NCBI RefSeq assembly: GCF_000282315.2
Contig: NZ_AKJN02000007.1
Coordinates: 992,001 to 1,056,000, forward strand
From: Pseudomonas sp. GM41(2012)
GTDB lineage: Bacteria > Pseudomonadota > Gammaproteobacteria > Pseudomonadales > Pseudomonadaceae
DNA: 64,000 bases
Direction of reading: 5' to 3'
Of the stretch, positions 1 to 10,015 are shown piece after piece (the stretch's first letter is position 1; the number at the start of each line of letters is the position of its first letter). The translations under genes and the position numbers were made by a program. The notes beneath the pieces were generated by a model. It did not search any database and was not told the DNA's origin. It was given only the letters and a program-made list of their open reading frames with translations.

Positions 1-608
1 TCGAGCAGGTGCCGCGAAAAGCGCCGGGTCACGTGCCAAGCTGCGGACAGTGAGCGCGTCAGATTGAGAAAGGCCGAGAGGTCCGCACCTGCCATGATTG
101 GCATGCCCATGAATGACGTTTCCCGCATAGTCTTGCGAAGACGCTTGAGTAGCTTGCCGACTTTTCGCCCGTCATAAGGCGCCGCGATGACCGAACGTCC
201 ACCGGTGCCGGCGCCGGGCGTGTCGCCATGAATGTCGGCAATGGCGTTGCCGTCGGCGAATTGCAGTGAGGTGTGCTGCTCGAAGAACGCCACCATCCGC
301 GGCCCGGCTTCGAGGAACGCATCGATCATGGCCGGCTCATAACGCTCGCCCAATTCGTGTTTCAGGTAAGTGCGCGGTTGCTCGACGTCTTCGACGATCC
401 CGGCGCGCTGGGCCAAGGGATTGCACGGCACCCAGGCCCAGCCACCGGACCACGCCGTGGCGCCGCCGAACACCGGATCTTTTTCGACCACGATGACTTT
501 CAAGCCGTGCCACGCGGCTGTCACAGCAGTCGATAACCCAGCCGCACCGGAGCCGACGATCAGCACGTCGCAATCGATATCCGGGAGGTTTTTTGATTCG
601 GCAGGCAT
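1..608 (-). CDS. FAD-dependent oxidoreductase, fumarate reductase/KstD type (3' end outside window)
   Basis: Only the first ~202 residues lie in the window; the C-terminus runs off the left edge. The protein begins MPAESKNLPDIDCDVLIVGS and has the dinucleotide-binding motif GSGAAG near residue 20, followed by VVEKDPVFGGATAWSGGWAW, the flavin-contact pattern of the fumarate reductase/3-ketosteroid dehydrogenase superfamily. A desaturating or dehydrogenating reaction on a small ring or acid substrate is the family role; the substrate is not visible. The gene diverges from an IclR regulator and a palindrome (633-657) lies just upstream of its start, so control by that regulator is likely. The reading frame is intact as far as visible. 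Confidence 0.85.
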   Translation of the reverse strand, partial: MPAESKNLPDIDCDVLIVGSGAAGLSTAVTAAWHGLKVIVVEKDPVFGGATAWSGGWAWVPCNPLAQRAGIVEDVEQPRTYLKHELGERYEPAMIDAFLEAGPRMVAFFEQHTSLQFADGNAIADIHGDTPGAGTGGRSVIAAPYDGRKVGKLLKRLRKTMRETSFMGMPIMAGADLSAFLNLTRSLSAAWHVTRRFSRHLL

Positions 609-632
609 CGTCTGAAGCTCCAGCGGTTTGTG

Positions 633-657
633 TTTTTTGGAATTTGATTCCAGAAAA
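633..657. promoter_or_regulatory. Palindromic candidate IclR operator
   Basis: GGAAT-TTG-ATTCC is a perfect inverted repeat at 639-651, extended by flanking T and A runs to a near-perfect 25-bp palindrome. It sits 25 bp upstream of the oxidoreductase start. The pattern TGGAA-N5-TTCYA recurs at 1712-1726 before the Gfo/Idh gene, which suggests one regulator for both; the IclR protein at 786 is the natural candidate. The match is seen; binding is inferred. Confidence 0.45.
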
Positions 658-785
658 TATAGGAGCGTGATCGGGCTCGGCAACTGTTCAACGGGTAAAG
701 CGGGCGGTTATCGGACAGTGGGTTCCAGATTTCGCATTCGGTCGGTTGTCTTCTAGAATCGGACAAATTTTGTGTGGAACCTCCC

Positions 786-1562
786 ATGGCCGGCAGTCAG
801 ATCGAACGTGTTTTCAGCGTGCTTGAAAGCCTCACCAGTGATCCTCGTGGCCTGCCGATGCAGACGCTGGCGGAGCAACTGGATATTCCCAAAAGCGCGA
901 CTCACCGGTTGCTCGCCGAGCTGATTCGGCTGGGTTACGTGCGACAGAATCCGGAGAACCTGCGGTATCACCTGTCGACCAAACTGGTGGCCATGGGTTT
1001 CCGTTACCTGTCGGGCAGCGGCGCCGATATTGTGCAGCCGGTGCTTGATCGCCTCGCCCAGGAAACCGGCGAGCTGGTGCGTCTTGGGGTGATTGAAGGT
1101 GAGCGGCAGATCTGGATTGCCAAATCCCAGGGCGCCCGTTCCGGCCTGCGTTACGACCCGGACATGGGCCGCGATGCGCCTTTGTTTTATACCGCGTCGG
1201 GGCATGCGTGGCTGGCGTGTATGAGCGATGCCGAGGCGCTGTCCCTGGTTGAGCGGCAGGGTGGCGAGCGGCCGAAGGACCTCGGGCCGAATGCACCGCG
1301 CTCCAACATCGAACTGCTGGAACGCCTGCGCCTTGCGCGGGAGCAGGGTTATGCCTGGGTCGAGGAGAGTTCGGCGGTGGGCACCTCGGCGATTGCTGCG
1401 GTGGTGCGACATCCGAGTGATGGTCGAGTCATCGGTGTGCTGAGCATCGCCGGGCCGAGCGCGCGGATGCCGGGGGCGCGATTGCATGAGTTGGCGCCGC
1501 TGTTGTTGAAGTTTGCCGATGAACTGTCGGCGGCCAGTCTGGCGTCTGAGCTATTCAGCTGA
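786..1562 (+). CDS. IclR-family transcriptional regulator
   Basis: 258 residues from ATG 786; an in-frame GTG at 774 is possible but adds only four residues. An N-terminal winged helix-turn-helix (about residues 5-65, with LDIPKSATHRLLAELIRLGY) precedes an IclR effector domain with the family pattern TASGHAWLACMS and the late SSAVGTSAIAAVVR segment. IclR proteins bind small acids or aromatic intermediates and repress or activate adjacent catabolic genes. It is divergent from the flavin oxidoreductase and upstream of a dehydrogenase/isomerase/transporter set in the same direction, so it probably controls both sides. Effector unknown. Confidence 0.9.
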   Translation: MAGSQIERVFSVLESLTSDPRGLPMQTLAEQLDIPKSATHRLLAELIRLGYVRQNPENLRYHLSTKLVAMGFRYLSGSGADIVQPVLDRLAQETGELVRLGVIEGERQIWIAKSQGARSGLRYDPDMGRDAPLFYTASGHAWLACMSDAEALSLVERQGGERPKDLGPNAPRSNIELLERLRLAREQGYAWVEESSAVGTSAIAAVVRHPSDGRVIGVLSIAGPSARMPGARLHELAPLLLKFADELSAASLASELFS

Positions 1563-1572
1563 CCACTACCCC

Positions 1573-1662
1573 TGTAGGAGCAAAGCTTGCTCGCGATGCA
1601 GGCGCCGCGGAGTCTCAGACAGACCGCGTCATCGTTCATCGCGAGCAAGCTTTGCTCCTACA
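1573..1662. repeat. REPIN (paired REP sequences)
   Basis: Arms TGTAGGAGCAAAGCTTGCTC and its inverted copy, each followed inward by GCGATG/CATCGC, enclose a loop of about 38 bp. This is the common P. fluorescens extragenic REP doublet; it lies between the regulator stop and the Gfo/Idh promoter. Confidence 0.9.
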
Positions 1663-1711
1663 GAAGCTGTGCGTTGTTCGCACACTTTTGCGGTTTACTT
1701 GTGTGAGAATC

Positions 1712-1726
1712 TGGAACCAGGTTCTA
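1712..1726. promoter_or_regulatory. Candidate IclR operator upstream of Gfo/Idh gene
   Basis: GAACC-A-GGTTC is a perfect 11-bp inverted repeat (1714-1724) about 50 bp upstream of the ATG at 1775. With its flanks it matches TGGAA-N5-TTCYA, as does the palindrome at 633-657. Function inferred from this recurrence. Confidence 0.4.
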
Positions 1727-1774
1727 AATTGTTGGAATTCGCCCTTCCAACAATAATCACAAGAGGACCGCACG

Positions 1775-2830
1775 ATGCATTCACCCCTGCGTATTGCCCT
1801 GATCGGGGCTGGCAATATGGGCCAGCAGCACTACCAGCATCTGAAGTCGCTGACGGAAGCGACCTTGTGCGCAGTGGCCGATCCGGGTCCGCAAGCAATG
1901 GGCCTGGCCGCCGAGTGGGGCGTGGCGTATTTCGCTGATCAACGTCAGATGTTGGAGCAGGTCAAGCCAGACGCGGTGATCGTCGCTAACCCGAACACGC
2001 TGCACGTCAGCACCGCACTCGATTGCCTCGCTGTCGGCGTGCCGGTCCTGCTGGAAAAACCGGTGGGCGTGCACAGGGATGAAGTCAGCAAACTGGTCGC
2101 CGCTTCTAAAGCCACGGGCGTTCCTGTGCTGGTCGGTCATCATCGCCGCCACAACCCGCTGATCGTCCGCGCCCATGAGCTGGTGCAAAGCGGCGCGTTG
2201 GGCCGGCTGACGACGGTGACCGCGCTCTGGCAGTTGCGCAAACCCGACAGCTATTTCGAGACGCCCTGGCGCCGCGAACCCGGCGCGGGAATGTTGCTGA
2301 CCAACCTGATTCACGACCTCGATCTGCTCCGGCATTTGTGTGGCGAAGTGCGGCAGGTTCAGGCGATCACCAGCAACGCGGTACGCGGGTTTGCCAACGA
2401 AGATTGCGCGGCGGTGTTGCTGCAATTCGACAGCGGCGCGCTGGGTAGCCTGACCGGTTCGGATGCGGTCGCGGCACCCTGGAGCTGGGAGCTGGATTCC
2501 GGCGAGAACCCGGCGTACCCACGTCAGGCCGATCAGCCGTGTTATCTGCTGGCCGGGACCGGTGGTGCGTTGAGCATTCCGCAACTCAAGCGTTGGCACT
2601 ACGCCGACACTGATGGGGGATGGCATCAGCCGTTGCTGCCGGTGCAGGAAAGCTTCAGCGCCGATGAAGCGCTGCGTTTGCAGTTGCAGCATTTCGTGCG
2701 CGTGGTGCGTCGGGAAGTCGAGCCGTTGGTAAGCGTCGCCGATGCCGCCCGCACGTTGGCGCTGATTGAAGCGATACGCGAGGCCGCCGAAACCGGCCGT
2801 GCCTGCGCACCGACCTTGATCGAGGGTTGA
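1775..2830 (+). CDS. Gfo/Idh/MocA family NAD(P)-dependent oxidoreductase
   Basis: 351 residues. The N-terminal Rossmann fold begins RIALIGAGNMGQQHYQHL (GxGxxG), followed by the family signature LLEKPVGVHRDEV around residue 95, which carries the conserved Glu-Lys-Pro. The C-terminal alpha/beta domain contains TNLIHDLDLLRHLCG, with the conserved histidine of the active site. Such enzymes oxidise hydroxyl groups of sugars, inositols or related cyclic polyols. The stop overlaps the following isomerase start region (TGA at 2828, ATG at 2833), so the two are translationally coupled and probably act on the same substrate. Substrate unknown. Confidence 0.88.
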   Translation: MHSPLRIALIGAGNMGQQHYQHLKSLTEATLCAVADPGPQAMGLAAEWGVAYFADQRQMLEQVKPDAVIVANPNTLHVSTALDCLAVGVPVLLEKPVGVHRDEVSKLVAASKATGVPVLVGHHRRHNPLIVRAHELVQSGALGRLTTVTALWQLRKPDSYFETPWRREPGAGMLLTNLIHDLDLLRHLCGEVRQVQAITSNAVRGFANEDCAAVLLQFDSGALGSLTGSDAVAAPWSWELDSGENPAYPRQADQPCYLLAGTGGALSIPQLKRWHYADTDGGWHQPLLPVQESFSADEALRLQLQHFVRVVRREVEPLVSVADAARTLALIEAIREAAETGRACAPTLIEG

Positions 2831-2832
2831 GC

Positions 2833-3648
2833 ATGAACAATCGGATCTTTTCCCTGGCCAGCCTGACGGTGCTGGAATTGTCACCGCCCGAGATGGTCGA
2901 AGTGGCAGCACAGGCTGGTTACAGTCATGTCGGATTACGCTTGGAGCCTGCGACGCCTGAAGAACATCACTTTGCGCTGGTCGCCGATGTCGGGTTACGG
3001 CGCAGGACGTTGGCGCGACTGCGCGATACCGGCATTCGTGTGTTGGATGTCGAAATCCTGCGTCTTAAACCGGAAACCGTCGTCGCCGATTTCGAGAAGA
3101 TTCTGGCGGTCGGTGCCGAATTCGCTGCCAGTGAATTGCTGGTGGCCGGTAACGATTCTGACGAACAGCGGCTCACCGATAACTTCGCTCGGCTGTGTGA
3201 TCTGGCGGCACCTTACGGGCTTCATCCGCATTTGGAATTCATGCCGTGGACCGATGCGCGCAATCTCGAACAGGCGGTGCGCGTCGTCGAAAACGCGGGG
3301 CGTGAAAACGGCGCGGTATTGGTGGATGCGTTTCACTTCGACCGTTCGGGTTCACGGCTGGAAGCTCTGGCCACAGTTGCCCCGTCACGGTTACGGTATG
3401 CCCAGCTGTGCGACGTTGCCGGGCCACGGCCGACGGACATGGCGGAAATTCTGCGCCAGGCCCGTAACGAGCGGCGTTTTCCGGGCGATGGCGATTGTGA
3501 TCTGGCGGGGTTGTTGCAATGTTTACCGGCTGATATCCCGTTGAGCCTGGAGATCCCCACCGTGAAATTACTTGAGCAGGGCGTGAGCGGGTTGCAGCGG
3601 GCGCGGATGGCGTTGAGTAAAACCCGTGAATTGTTAGCGCGGCTGTAA
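2833..3648 (+). CDS. TIM-barrel sugar-phosphate isomerase/epimerase family protein
   Basis: 271 residues from ATG 2833; a TTG at 2827 would add two residues. The AP-endonuclease-2 type TIM barrel shows metal-ligand positions typical of xylose-isomerase-like enzymes: HPHLEFMPW, VLVDAFHFDRSG and SLEIPTVK, the terminal Glu being the last ligand. Members isomerise or epimerise keto sugars or dehydrate cyclic keto acids. It is coupled to the preceding Gfo/Idh dehydrogenase and precedes a DMT transporter, so it is likely the second step of a small catabolic route. It is unrelated in length to the two-domain QuiC protein at 6408. Confidence 0.85.
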   Translation: MNNRIFSLASLTVLELSPPEMVEVAAQAGYSHVGLRLEPATPEEHHFALVADVGLRRRTLARLRDTGIRVLDVEILRLKPETVVADFEKILAVGAEFAASELLVAGNDSDEQRLTDNFARLCDLAAPYGLHPHLEFMPWTDARNLEQAVRVVENAGRENGAVLVDAFHFDRSGSRLEALATVAPSRLRYAQLCDVAGPRPTDMAEILRQARNERRFPGDGDCDLAGLLQCLPADIPLSLEIPTVKLLEQGVSGLQRARMALSKTRELLARL

Positions 3649-3664
3649 GCGGTGCTGCGCACCT

Positions 3665-3730
3665 TTCGCGGGCAAGCCACGCTCCCACAAGGACAATAGT
3701 GAACCTGTGGGAGCGGGCGTGCCCGCGATG
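3665..3730. repeat. REPIN (short form)
   Basis: CGCGGGCAAGC...GCTCCCAC faces GTGGGAGCGGGCGTGCCCGC around a loop of about 16 bp. A shorter, diverged REP doublet between the isomerase and transporter genes. Confidence 0.8.
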
Positions 3731-3759
3731 CTTTTGACTTTAAAAACAAAGGATATCCA

Positions 3760-4638
3760 ATGACCGTCAGCACTCCGCTCTCCGGCGTAAACCAACCCTT
3801 CAAAGGGATTCTGCTGATCGTCGTTGCGACCTTCCTGTTTTCCAGTCACGACGCCTTGTCGAAGTACCTCTCGGGCTTCTACCCGATCGTCATGGTGGTG
3901 TGGGCCCGCTATCTGGTTCACACCTTACTGATGGCCGGGATTTTTCTGCCGCAATCCGGGCTGGGTGTCCTACGAACCAAACGGCCGTTACTTCAGCTGT
4001 TGCGGGCGTTGTGCCTGTTGGGCACCAGTCTGTTTTTCACCACCGGCTTGCAGTACATCCCCTTGGCCGAAGCCACGGCGGTCAACTTTCTTGCGCCGGT
4101 TCTGGTGACTGCGCTGTCGGTGCCACTGCTGCGCGAGCACGTCACGCGTGGCCAGTGGATTGCGGTGATTTGCGGCTTCATCGGCGTGTTGATCATCGTC
4201 CATCCCGGCGGAGAACTCTTTACCCCGGCGGTGTTGCTGCCACTCTGCTCGGCGCTGTTTTTCTGCTTCTATCAGTTGCTCACCCGCAAGCTCAGCAACA
4301 TCGACAGCCCGACCACCAGCAACTTTTTCGCCGGGCTGTGCAACACATTGGTGATGAGCGCGCTGGTGCCATTCTTCTGGCAAGTCCCCAGCCTGGGGCA
4401 TGGATTCATGATGGTGGCGCTGGGCGCCTGCGGGATGACGGCTCACCTGTTTCTGACGCAAGCCTTCCGTCACGCCGCCCCGGCATTGTTGGCGCCGTTT
4501 GGTTATTGCCAGATTGTCTTTGCCGGTTTGCTGGGCTGGTTGCTGTTTTCTCACACACCGACCCTGACCACCGTGGTGGGGATCGCGGTGATTTGTTGCA
4601 GCGGGTTGGCAGCCGCCTGGCAGCAGAGTCGTCGGTGA
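3760..4638 (+). CDS. EamA/DMT-superfamily membrane transporter
   Basis: 292 residues with about ten predicted hydrophobic segments arranged as two EamA repeats, the first starting ILLIVVATFLFSSHDALSKY and the second near GVLIIVHPGGELFTPAVLLP. The drug/metabolite transporter fold moves small metabolites across the inner membrane. It is the last gene rightward of the set that begins at 1775 but is separated from the isomerase by a REPIN, so co-transcription is possible rather than certain. Direction of transport and substrate cannot be read from the sequence. Confidence 0.85.
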   Translation: MTVSTPLSGVNQPFKGILLIVVATFLFSSHDALSKYLSGFYPIVMVVWARYLVHTLLMAGIFLPQSGLGVLRTKRPLLQLLRALCLLGTSLFFTTGLQYIPLAEATAVNFLAPVLVTALSVPLLREHVTRGQWIAVICGFIGVLIIVHPGGELFTPAVLLPLCSALFFCFYQLLTRKLSNIDSPTTSNFFAGLCNTLVMSALVPFFWQVPSLGHGFMMVALGACGMTAHLFLTQAFRHAAPALLAPFGYCQIVFAGLLGWLLFSHTPTLTTVVGIAVICCSGLAAAWQQSRR

Positions 4639-4683
4639 GAGCAGCAGGGCAGGCCTGGAATCAGGCCTGCCGGGGGAGGGGTT

Positions 4684-6024
4684 TTACGGGGTGACGGTCG
4701 GAATCTTGCGCGGTGCCATGAAGTACATCCAGATCAGCGTGATGAAGTACATCGCTGGAATCATGGTGAACAGCACGGTGTAGTTGTTGTTGGTGATCGT
4801 CAGAATGTGGCCGACCAACTGGGTCATGAACATCCCGCCGATGGCCGCGCACATGCCACCGAAGCCGAACACCGTACTCATCATGTGTTTAGGCGTGTAG
4901 TCCATCACCAGGCTCCAGATATTCGCGGTCCAGGCCTGGTGCGCACCGATGGCCAGGGAGATGGCGAACACCGCGACCCACAGGCTGCTCGAACCCGCCG
5001 CCATAATCACGCCGACGATGCAGCAGGCGAACAGGAACATGGACATCAGCCGCGCCTTGATCGGGTTGACGCCGCGGCCAATCAAGAACGAGGACAGGAT
5101 CCCGCCGCCGACGCTGCCGAAATCGGCAGTGAGGTAGATGATGATCAGCGGGATACCCATCTGGGTCACGTTGATCCCCAGGTTGTATTGCTGATTGAGG
5201 AACGGCGGCAGCCAGTAGAGGTAGAACCAGAACACCGGCGCGGTAATCGCGTAAGCCAGGGCGAAGGCCCAGGTGCCACGCATGCGCAGGATTTTCGAGA
5301 ACGGTACGCGGGATTGTTCCGGCTCTACTTCCTTCTGGATGTAGTCCAGTTCCGATTGTTTAACGCTCGGGTGATCTTCCGGGTTGAAGTACTTCAAGCC
5401 CCAGAACAGCAACCAGATTCCGCCCAGCGACGACATACACAGGAACGCGGCCTGCCAGCCCCAGACGTGGAGGATCAGCGGCAACAACATGGGGGTGAAC
5501 ATCGCACCGACGTTGGTCCCGGCGTTGAAGATGCCGGTGGCCACGGCGCGTTCACCGGCCGGGAACCACAACCGGGTGGTCTTCACGCACGCCGGGTAGT
5601 TGGCAGCTTCCGTCAGACCCAGAATGAATCGGCAGACCATGAAGCCGACGGCCGAAGTGGCCAGGCCGTGGGCGCCGGTCGCCAGGCTCCAGAGCAGCAC
5701 GGCGAAGAAGAACACGCGCTTGACGCCGACCCGATCGATCAACCGGCCTTGCAGCACGAAACCGATGGCGTAGCCGACCTGGAACCAGAAGTTGATGTTG
5801 GCGTAGTCCATCGCCGTCCAGCTCATTTCCTTGGCGAGAATAGGCTGCATCACGCCCAGTGCGGCGCGGTCGATGTAGTTCAGGGTGGTGGCGAAGAACA
5901 CCAGCGCCAGCATGCCCCAACGGGTTTTGCCGACCGCCATCGCACCGCGGATCTTGTCGCCGATGCCGCCAGTGGCAGGAGTCATGGAGGAACGCTCCAT
6001 GGAAGAGCTTTCAGAAGGAGTCAT
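4684..6024 (-). CDS. MFS transporter, anion:cation symporter type; candidate quinate/shikimate/protocatechuate carrier
   Basis: 446 residues from the ATG at 6024, which a GGTGG precedes; a GTG at 6033 would add three. About 12 transmembrane helices, with LVFFATTLNYIDRAALGVMQ in TM1 and the ACS-family motif GRLIDRVGVKRVFF between TM2 and TM3. Relatives import organic acids such as phthalate, glucarate or 4-hydroxybenzoate analogues. It diverges from quiC, and the intervening gap contains a PcaR box and a 19-bp element shared with aroQ. Context therefore suggests uptake of quinate, shikimate or a related acid; this is inference. Confidence 0.85.
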   Translation of the reverse strand: MTPSESSSMERSSMTPATGGIGDKIRGAMAVGKTRWGMLALVFFATTLNYIDRAALGVMQPILAKEMSWTAMDYANINFWFQVGYAIGFVLQGRLIDRVGVKRVFFFAVLLWSLATGAHGLATSAVGFMVCRFILGLTEAANYPACVKTTRLWFPAGERAVATGIFNAGTNVGAMFTPMLLPLILHVWGWQAAFLCMSSLGGIWLLFWGLKYFNPEDHPSVKQSELDYIQKEVEPEQSRVPFSKILRMRGTWAFALAYAITAPVFWFYLYWLPPFLNQQYNLGINVTQMGIPLIIIYLTADFGSVGGGILSSFLIGRGVNPIKARLMSMFLFACCIVGVIMAAGSSSLWVAVFAISLAIGAHQAWTANIWSLVMDYTPKHMMSTVFGFGGMCAAIGGMFMTQLVGHILTITNNNYTVLFTMIPAMYFITLIWMYFMAPRKIPTVTP

Positions 6025-6122
6025 GTAGGCCACCGATTATTTTTATGTGGTGTTCTGGGTCTTTGGTCACCGGGGCCCGTGGTTGATGACGGGCCCCAAT
6101 GTGGCGTTGATGTTGCGCAGTG

Positions 6123-6171
6123 GACGAAAAATCGTCAATTCGCCAAGGGTCATTGTGTTCGATAATCGCAC
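6123..6171 (+). promoter_or_regulatory. PcaR box with embedded -10 element, plus adjacent GACGA palindrome
   Basis: GTTCGATAATCGCAC at 6157-6171 is identical to the 15-bp PcaR recognition sequence I recall from P. putida pca promoters. The GATAAT inside it can serve as a -10 for rightward transcription, with a poor -35 (TTCGCC, 16 bp spacer) as expected for an activated promoter. A perfect GACGA-AAAA-TCGTC inverted repeat (6123-6136) lies just upstream. Orientation favours quiC; effects on the leftward MFS gene are possible. Confidence 0.6.
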
Positions 6172-6178
6172 GCAAAAC

Positions 6179-6197
6179 TAACTGGATAGTACACTTT
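6179..6197 (+). promoter_or_regulatory. 19-bp element shared with the aroQ upstream region
   Basis: TAACTGGATAGTACACTTT matches 15 of 19 positions with the minus-strand sequence at 10514-10532 before aroQ. It lies inside an imperfect CAAA...TTTG palindrome. A candidate operator for the TetR regulator at 8412; no binding evidence. Confidence 0.4.
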
Positions 6198-6200
6198 GAA

Positions 6201-6229
6201 TTGCTGTGCAGATTCCCCCGGCCAATAAT
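6201..6229 (+). promoter_or_regulatory. Possible sigma70 promoter toward quiC
   Basis: TTGCTG (6201-6206) and AATAAT (6224-6229) are separated by 17 bp. It follows directly after the shared 19-bp element, a position where a repressor would block it. The transcript would include the REPIN at 6255-6347 in its leader. Confidence 0.3.
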
Positions 6230-6254
6230 TCGCTCACAGATAAACGCGATCCCT

Positions 6255-6347
6255 GTAGGAGCTGTCGAGTGAAACGAGGCTGCGATCTTTTGATGTCGGT
6301 TTTTAAGATCAAAAGATCGCAGCCTCGTTTCACTCGACAGCTCCTAC
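6255..6347. repeat. REPIN with 39-bp perfect arms
   Basis: GTAGGAGCTGTCGAGTGAAA... to GATCTTTTGA (6255-6293) is repeated in perfect inversion at 6309-6347 around a 15-bp loop. The arms end in the AAAGATCGCAGCC type seen also at 9098 and 55141. Perfect arms over 39 bp imply recent origin. It would form a strong hairpin in a quiC leader. Confidence 0.92.
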
Positions 6348-6407
6348 GTAAAAGCGAAAGCGTGCGATGTCGATAACAAGATTGTCTCCACCACCGGGAG
6401 TCGAAAT

Positions 6408-8309
<1,902 letters not shown>

Positions 8310-8411
8310 GAAAATCGTAAACATGGGTACAAACCGCCGCCGCGCGGCTTCCTTCACTGTGCGGCGCGGCCCATAATCGCCAACCTGTGCAGTGATGGCC
8401 GTGAGCCCGCA

Positions 8412-9089
8412 ATGACGATAACTTCAGAACTCTCCGCAGCGCCCGACGAGCCGATTGTCGAGCCGCGCAAGAGTCGCAAGAACAACCCGGAAAAGACCCG
8501 CGAGAATATCCTTCAAGAGGCGATTGTCGAGTTCGTCCAGCAGGGGCTTTCCGGCGCTCGTGTCGATGCGATTGCCGAGCGCATCCACACCTCAAAACGC
8601 ATGATCTATTACTACTTCGGCAGTAAGGAACAGCTCTACGTCGAGGTGCTGGAGAAACTCTACGGCGATATCCGCAGCACCGAAAACCGTCTGCACCTGG
8701 CCGAACTGGCGCCGGTGGAAGCGATTCGGCGGCTGGTGGAATTCACGTTCGACCATCATGATCGCAACGTCGATTTTGTGCGGATTGTCAGCATCGAGAA
8801 CATTCACAACGCTGAATACGTGAAGCGCTCCGATGCGATCAAGGCGATGAACAACACCATCCTCGATTCACTGGGCGAGATTTTGCGTCGCGGCGCGGAG
8901 GACGGTGTGTTCCGCGCGGGGCTCGAGCCATTGGATGTGCATCTGCTGATCAGCTCGTTCTGCTTCTATCGCGTGTCGAACCGCCATACTTTCGGTGAGA
9001 TCTTTCAGGTCGACTTGCCGGACGAAAGCATCAAGCAGCGTCATCGGGAGATGATCTGCGAGTCGGTTTTGCGGTATCTGCAGGCCTGA
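8412..9089 (+). CDS. TetR-family regulator of the quinate/shikimate module
   Basis: 225 residues. The N-terminal helix-turn-helix (about residues 25-75) reads NILQEAIVEFVQQGLSGARV with recognition segment TSKRMIYYYFGSKEQLYVEV, a canonical TetR signature. The C-terminal part is a helical ligand-binding domain. It follows quiC in the same direction by about 100 bp and faces the oppositely oriented dehydrogenase. Probably a repressor responding to quinate, shikimate or protocatechuate; the repeated 19-bp element at 6179 and 10514 is a candidate operator. Effector is inference. Confidence 0.9.
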   Translation: MTITSELSAAPDEPIVEPRKSRKNNPEKTRENILQEAIVEFVQQGLSGARVDAIAERIHTSKRMIYYYFGSKEQLYVEVLEKLYGDIRSTENRLHLAELAPVEAIRRLVEFTFDHHDRNVDFVRIVSIENIHNAEYVKRSDAIKAMNNTILDSLGEILRRGAEDGVFRAGLEPLDVHLLISSFCFYRVSNRHTFGEIFQVDLPDESIKQRHREMICESVLRYLQA

Positions 9090-9097
9090 TTCATTTG

Positions 9098-9149
9098 AAA
9101 GATCGCAGCACGCCATCCACTGTAGGAGTTGCCGCAGGCTGCGATCTTT
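9098..9149. repeat. REP-like inverted repeat between convergent genes
   Basis: AAAGATCGCAGC (9098-9109) faces GCTGCGATCTTT (9138-9149) with a TGTAGGAGTTGCCGCAG core between. It sits between the stops of the convergent TetR and dehydrogenase genes and may act as a terminator-like hairpin. Confidence 0.7.
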
Positions 9150-9155
9150 TGATGT

Positions 9156-10010
9156 TTAACCCTTCATGCTCTGAAAATGCTCGAGCATTCGCTGCGCATC
9201 CGGCACCACGCCGCTGAACAACTCAAACGCCTTCACCGCCTGAAATACGGCCATGTTGCCGCCATCCAGCGTTCGGCAACCCAACGCGCGGGCGTTGCGC
9301 AGCAGTTCGGTTTCCAGCGGGAAGTAAACGATTTCCGCCACCCACAATTCACCTCTAAGCAGCTCCACCGGCACTGGCATGCCCGGTAGTTTTTTCATGC
9401 CCATCGGGGTGGTGTTTACCAGGCCGTCAGCCTGGGCAAGGGTGCTCGGCAAGTCATGGCCCGCCACCGCCCGGCCGACGCCGAAATGTTGATTGAGGTT
9501 GTCCGCCAGGCTCTGGGCGCGGCTGATCTCCACGTCGAAAATGTTCAGCAGCTGTACGCCTTCACTCAAGAGGGCATGGGCCACTGCCGCACCGGCGCCA
9601 CCGGCACCCATTTGCACGACGCGCTCAAGGGCAACGCCCTGCAAGCCGCGACGGAAACCTTCGGCGAAGCCCAGGCAATCGGTGTTGTGGCCGATGCGTT
9701 TGCCGTCCTTCAGCACGACCGTGTTCACCGCCCCAATGCCGCGGGCTTCCGGTGATAATTCGTCGAGTAGCGGGATGATCGTCTGCTTGCACGGAAAGGT
9801 GATATTCAGGCCGGTGAAGTTCATCCGCTCGGCGGCGATCAGCAGGTCGGGCAGGGCGCCGCTGTCGAGTTTCAACGGGTCCAGATCGATCAGGCGATAG
9901 AGGTAACGCAAACCCTGGGCATCGCCTTCATGCTCGTGCAGGGCAGGGGTGCGAGAAGCCTGGATGCCGGCGCCGATCAGTCCGGCCAGTACAGCGTTGG
10001 TCTGAGTCAC
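9156..10010 (-). CDS. Quinate/shikimate dehydrogenase (AroE superfamily, catabolic type)
   Basis: 284 residues from a GTG start at 10010 with GGGG upstream; the stop of aroQ lies 5 bp before it. Catalytic pattern NITFPCKQTI contains the essential lysine, NTDCLGF the substrate-binding aspartate, and MGAGGAGAAV the nucleotide loop. The substrate-carboxylate motif is SRTP with a following HEHEG, as in the quinate/shikimate dehydrogenases of Corynebacterium, rather than the SKSP of biosynthetic AroE. Likely oxidises quinate to 3-dehydroquinate and/or shikimate to 3-dehydroshikimate. With AroQ and QuiC it completes a route to protocatechuate. Cofactor preference not determined. Confidence 0.87.
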   Translation of the reverse strand: MTQTNAVLAGLIGAGIQASRTPALHEHEGDAQGLRYLYRLIDLDPLKLDSGALPDLLIAAERMNFTGLNITFPCKQTIIPLLDELSPEARGIGAVNTVVLKDGKRIGHNTDCLGFAEGFRRGLQGVALERVVQMGAGGAGAAVAHALLSEGVQLLNIFDVEISRAQSLADNLNQHFGVGRAVAGHDLPSTLAQADGLVNTTPMGMKKLPGMPVPVELLRGELWVAEIVYFPLETELLRNARALGCRTLDGGNMAVFQAVKAFELFSGVVPDAQRMLEHFQSMKG

Positions 10011-10015
10011 GGCCT

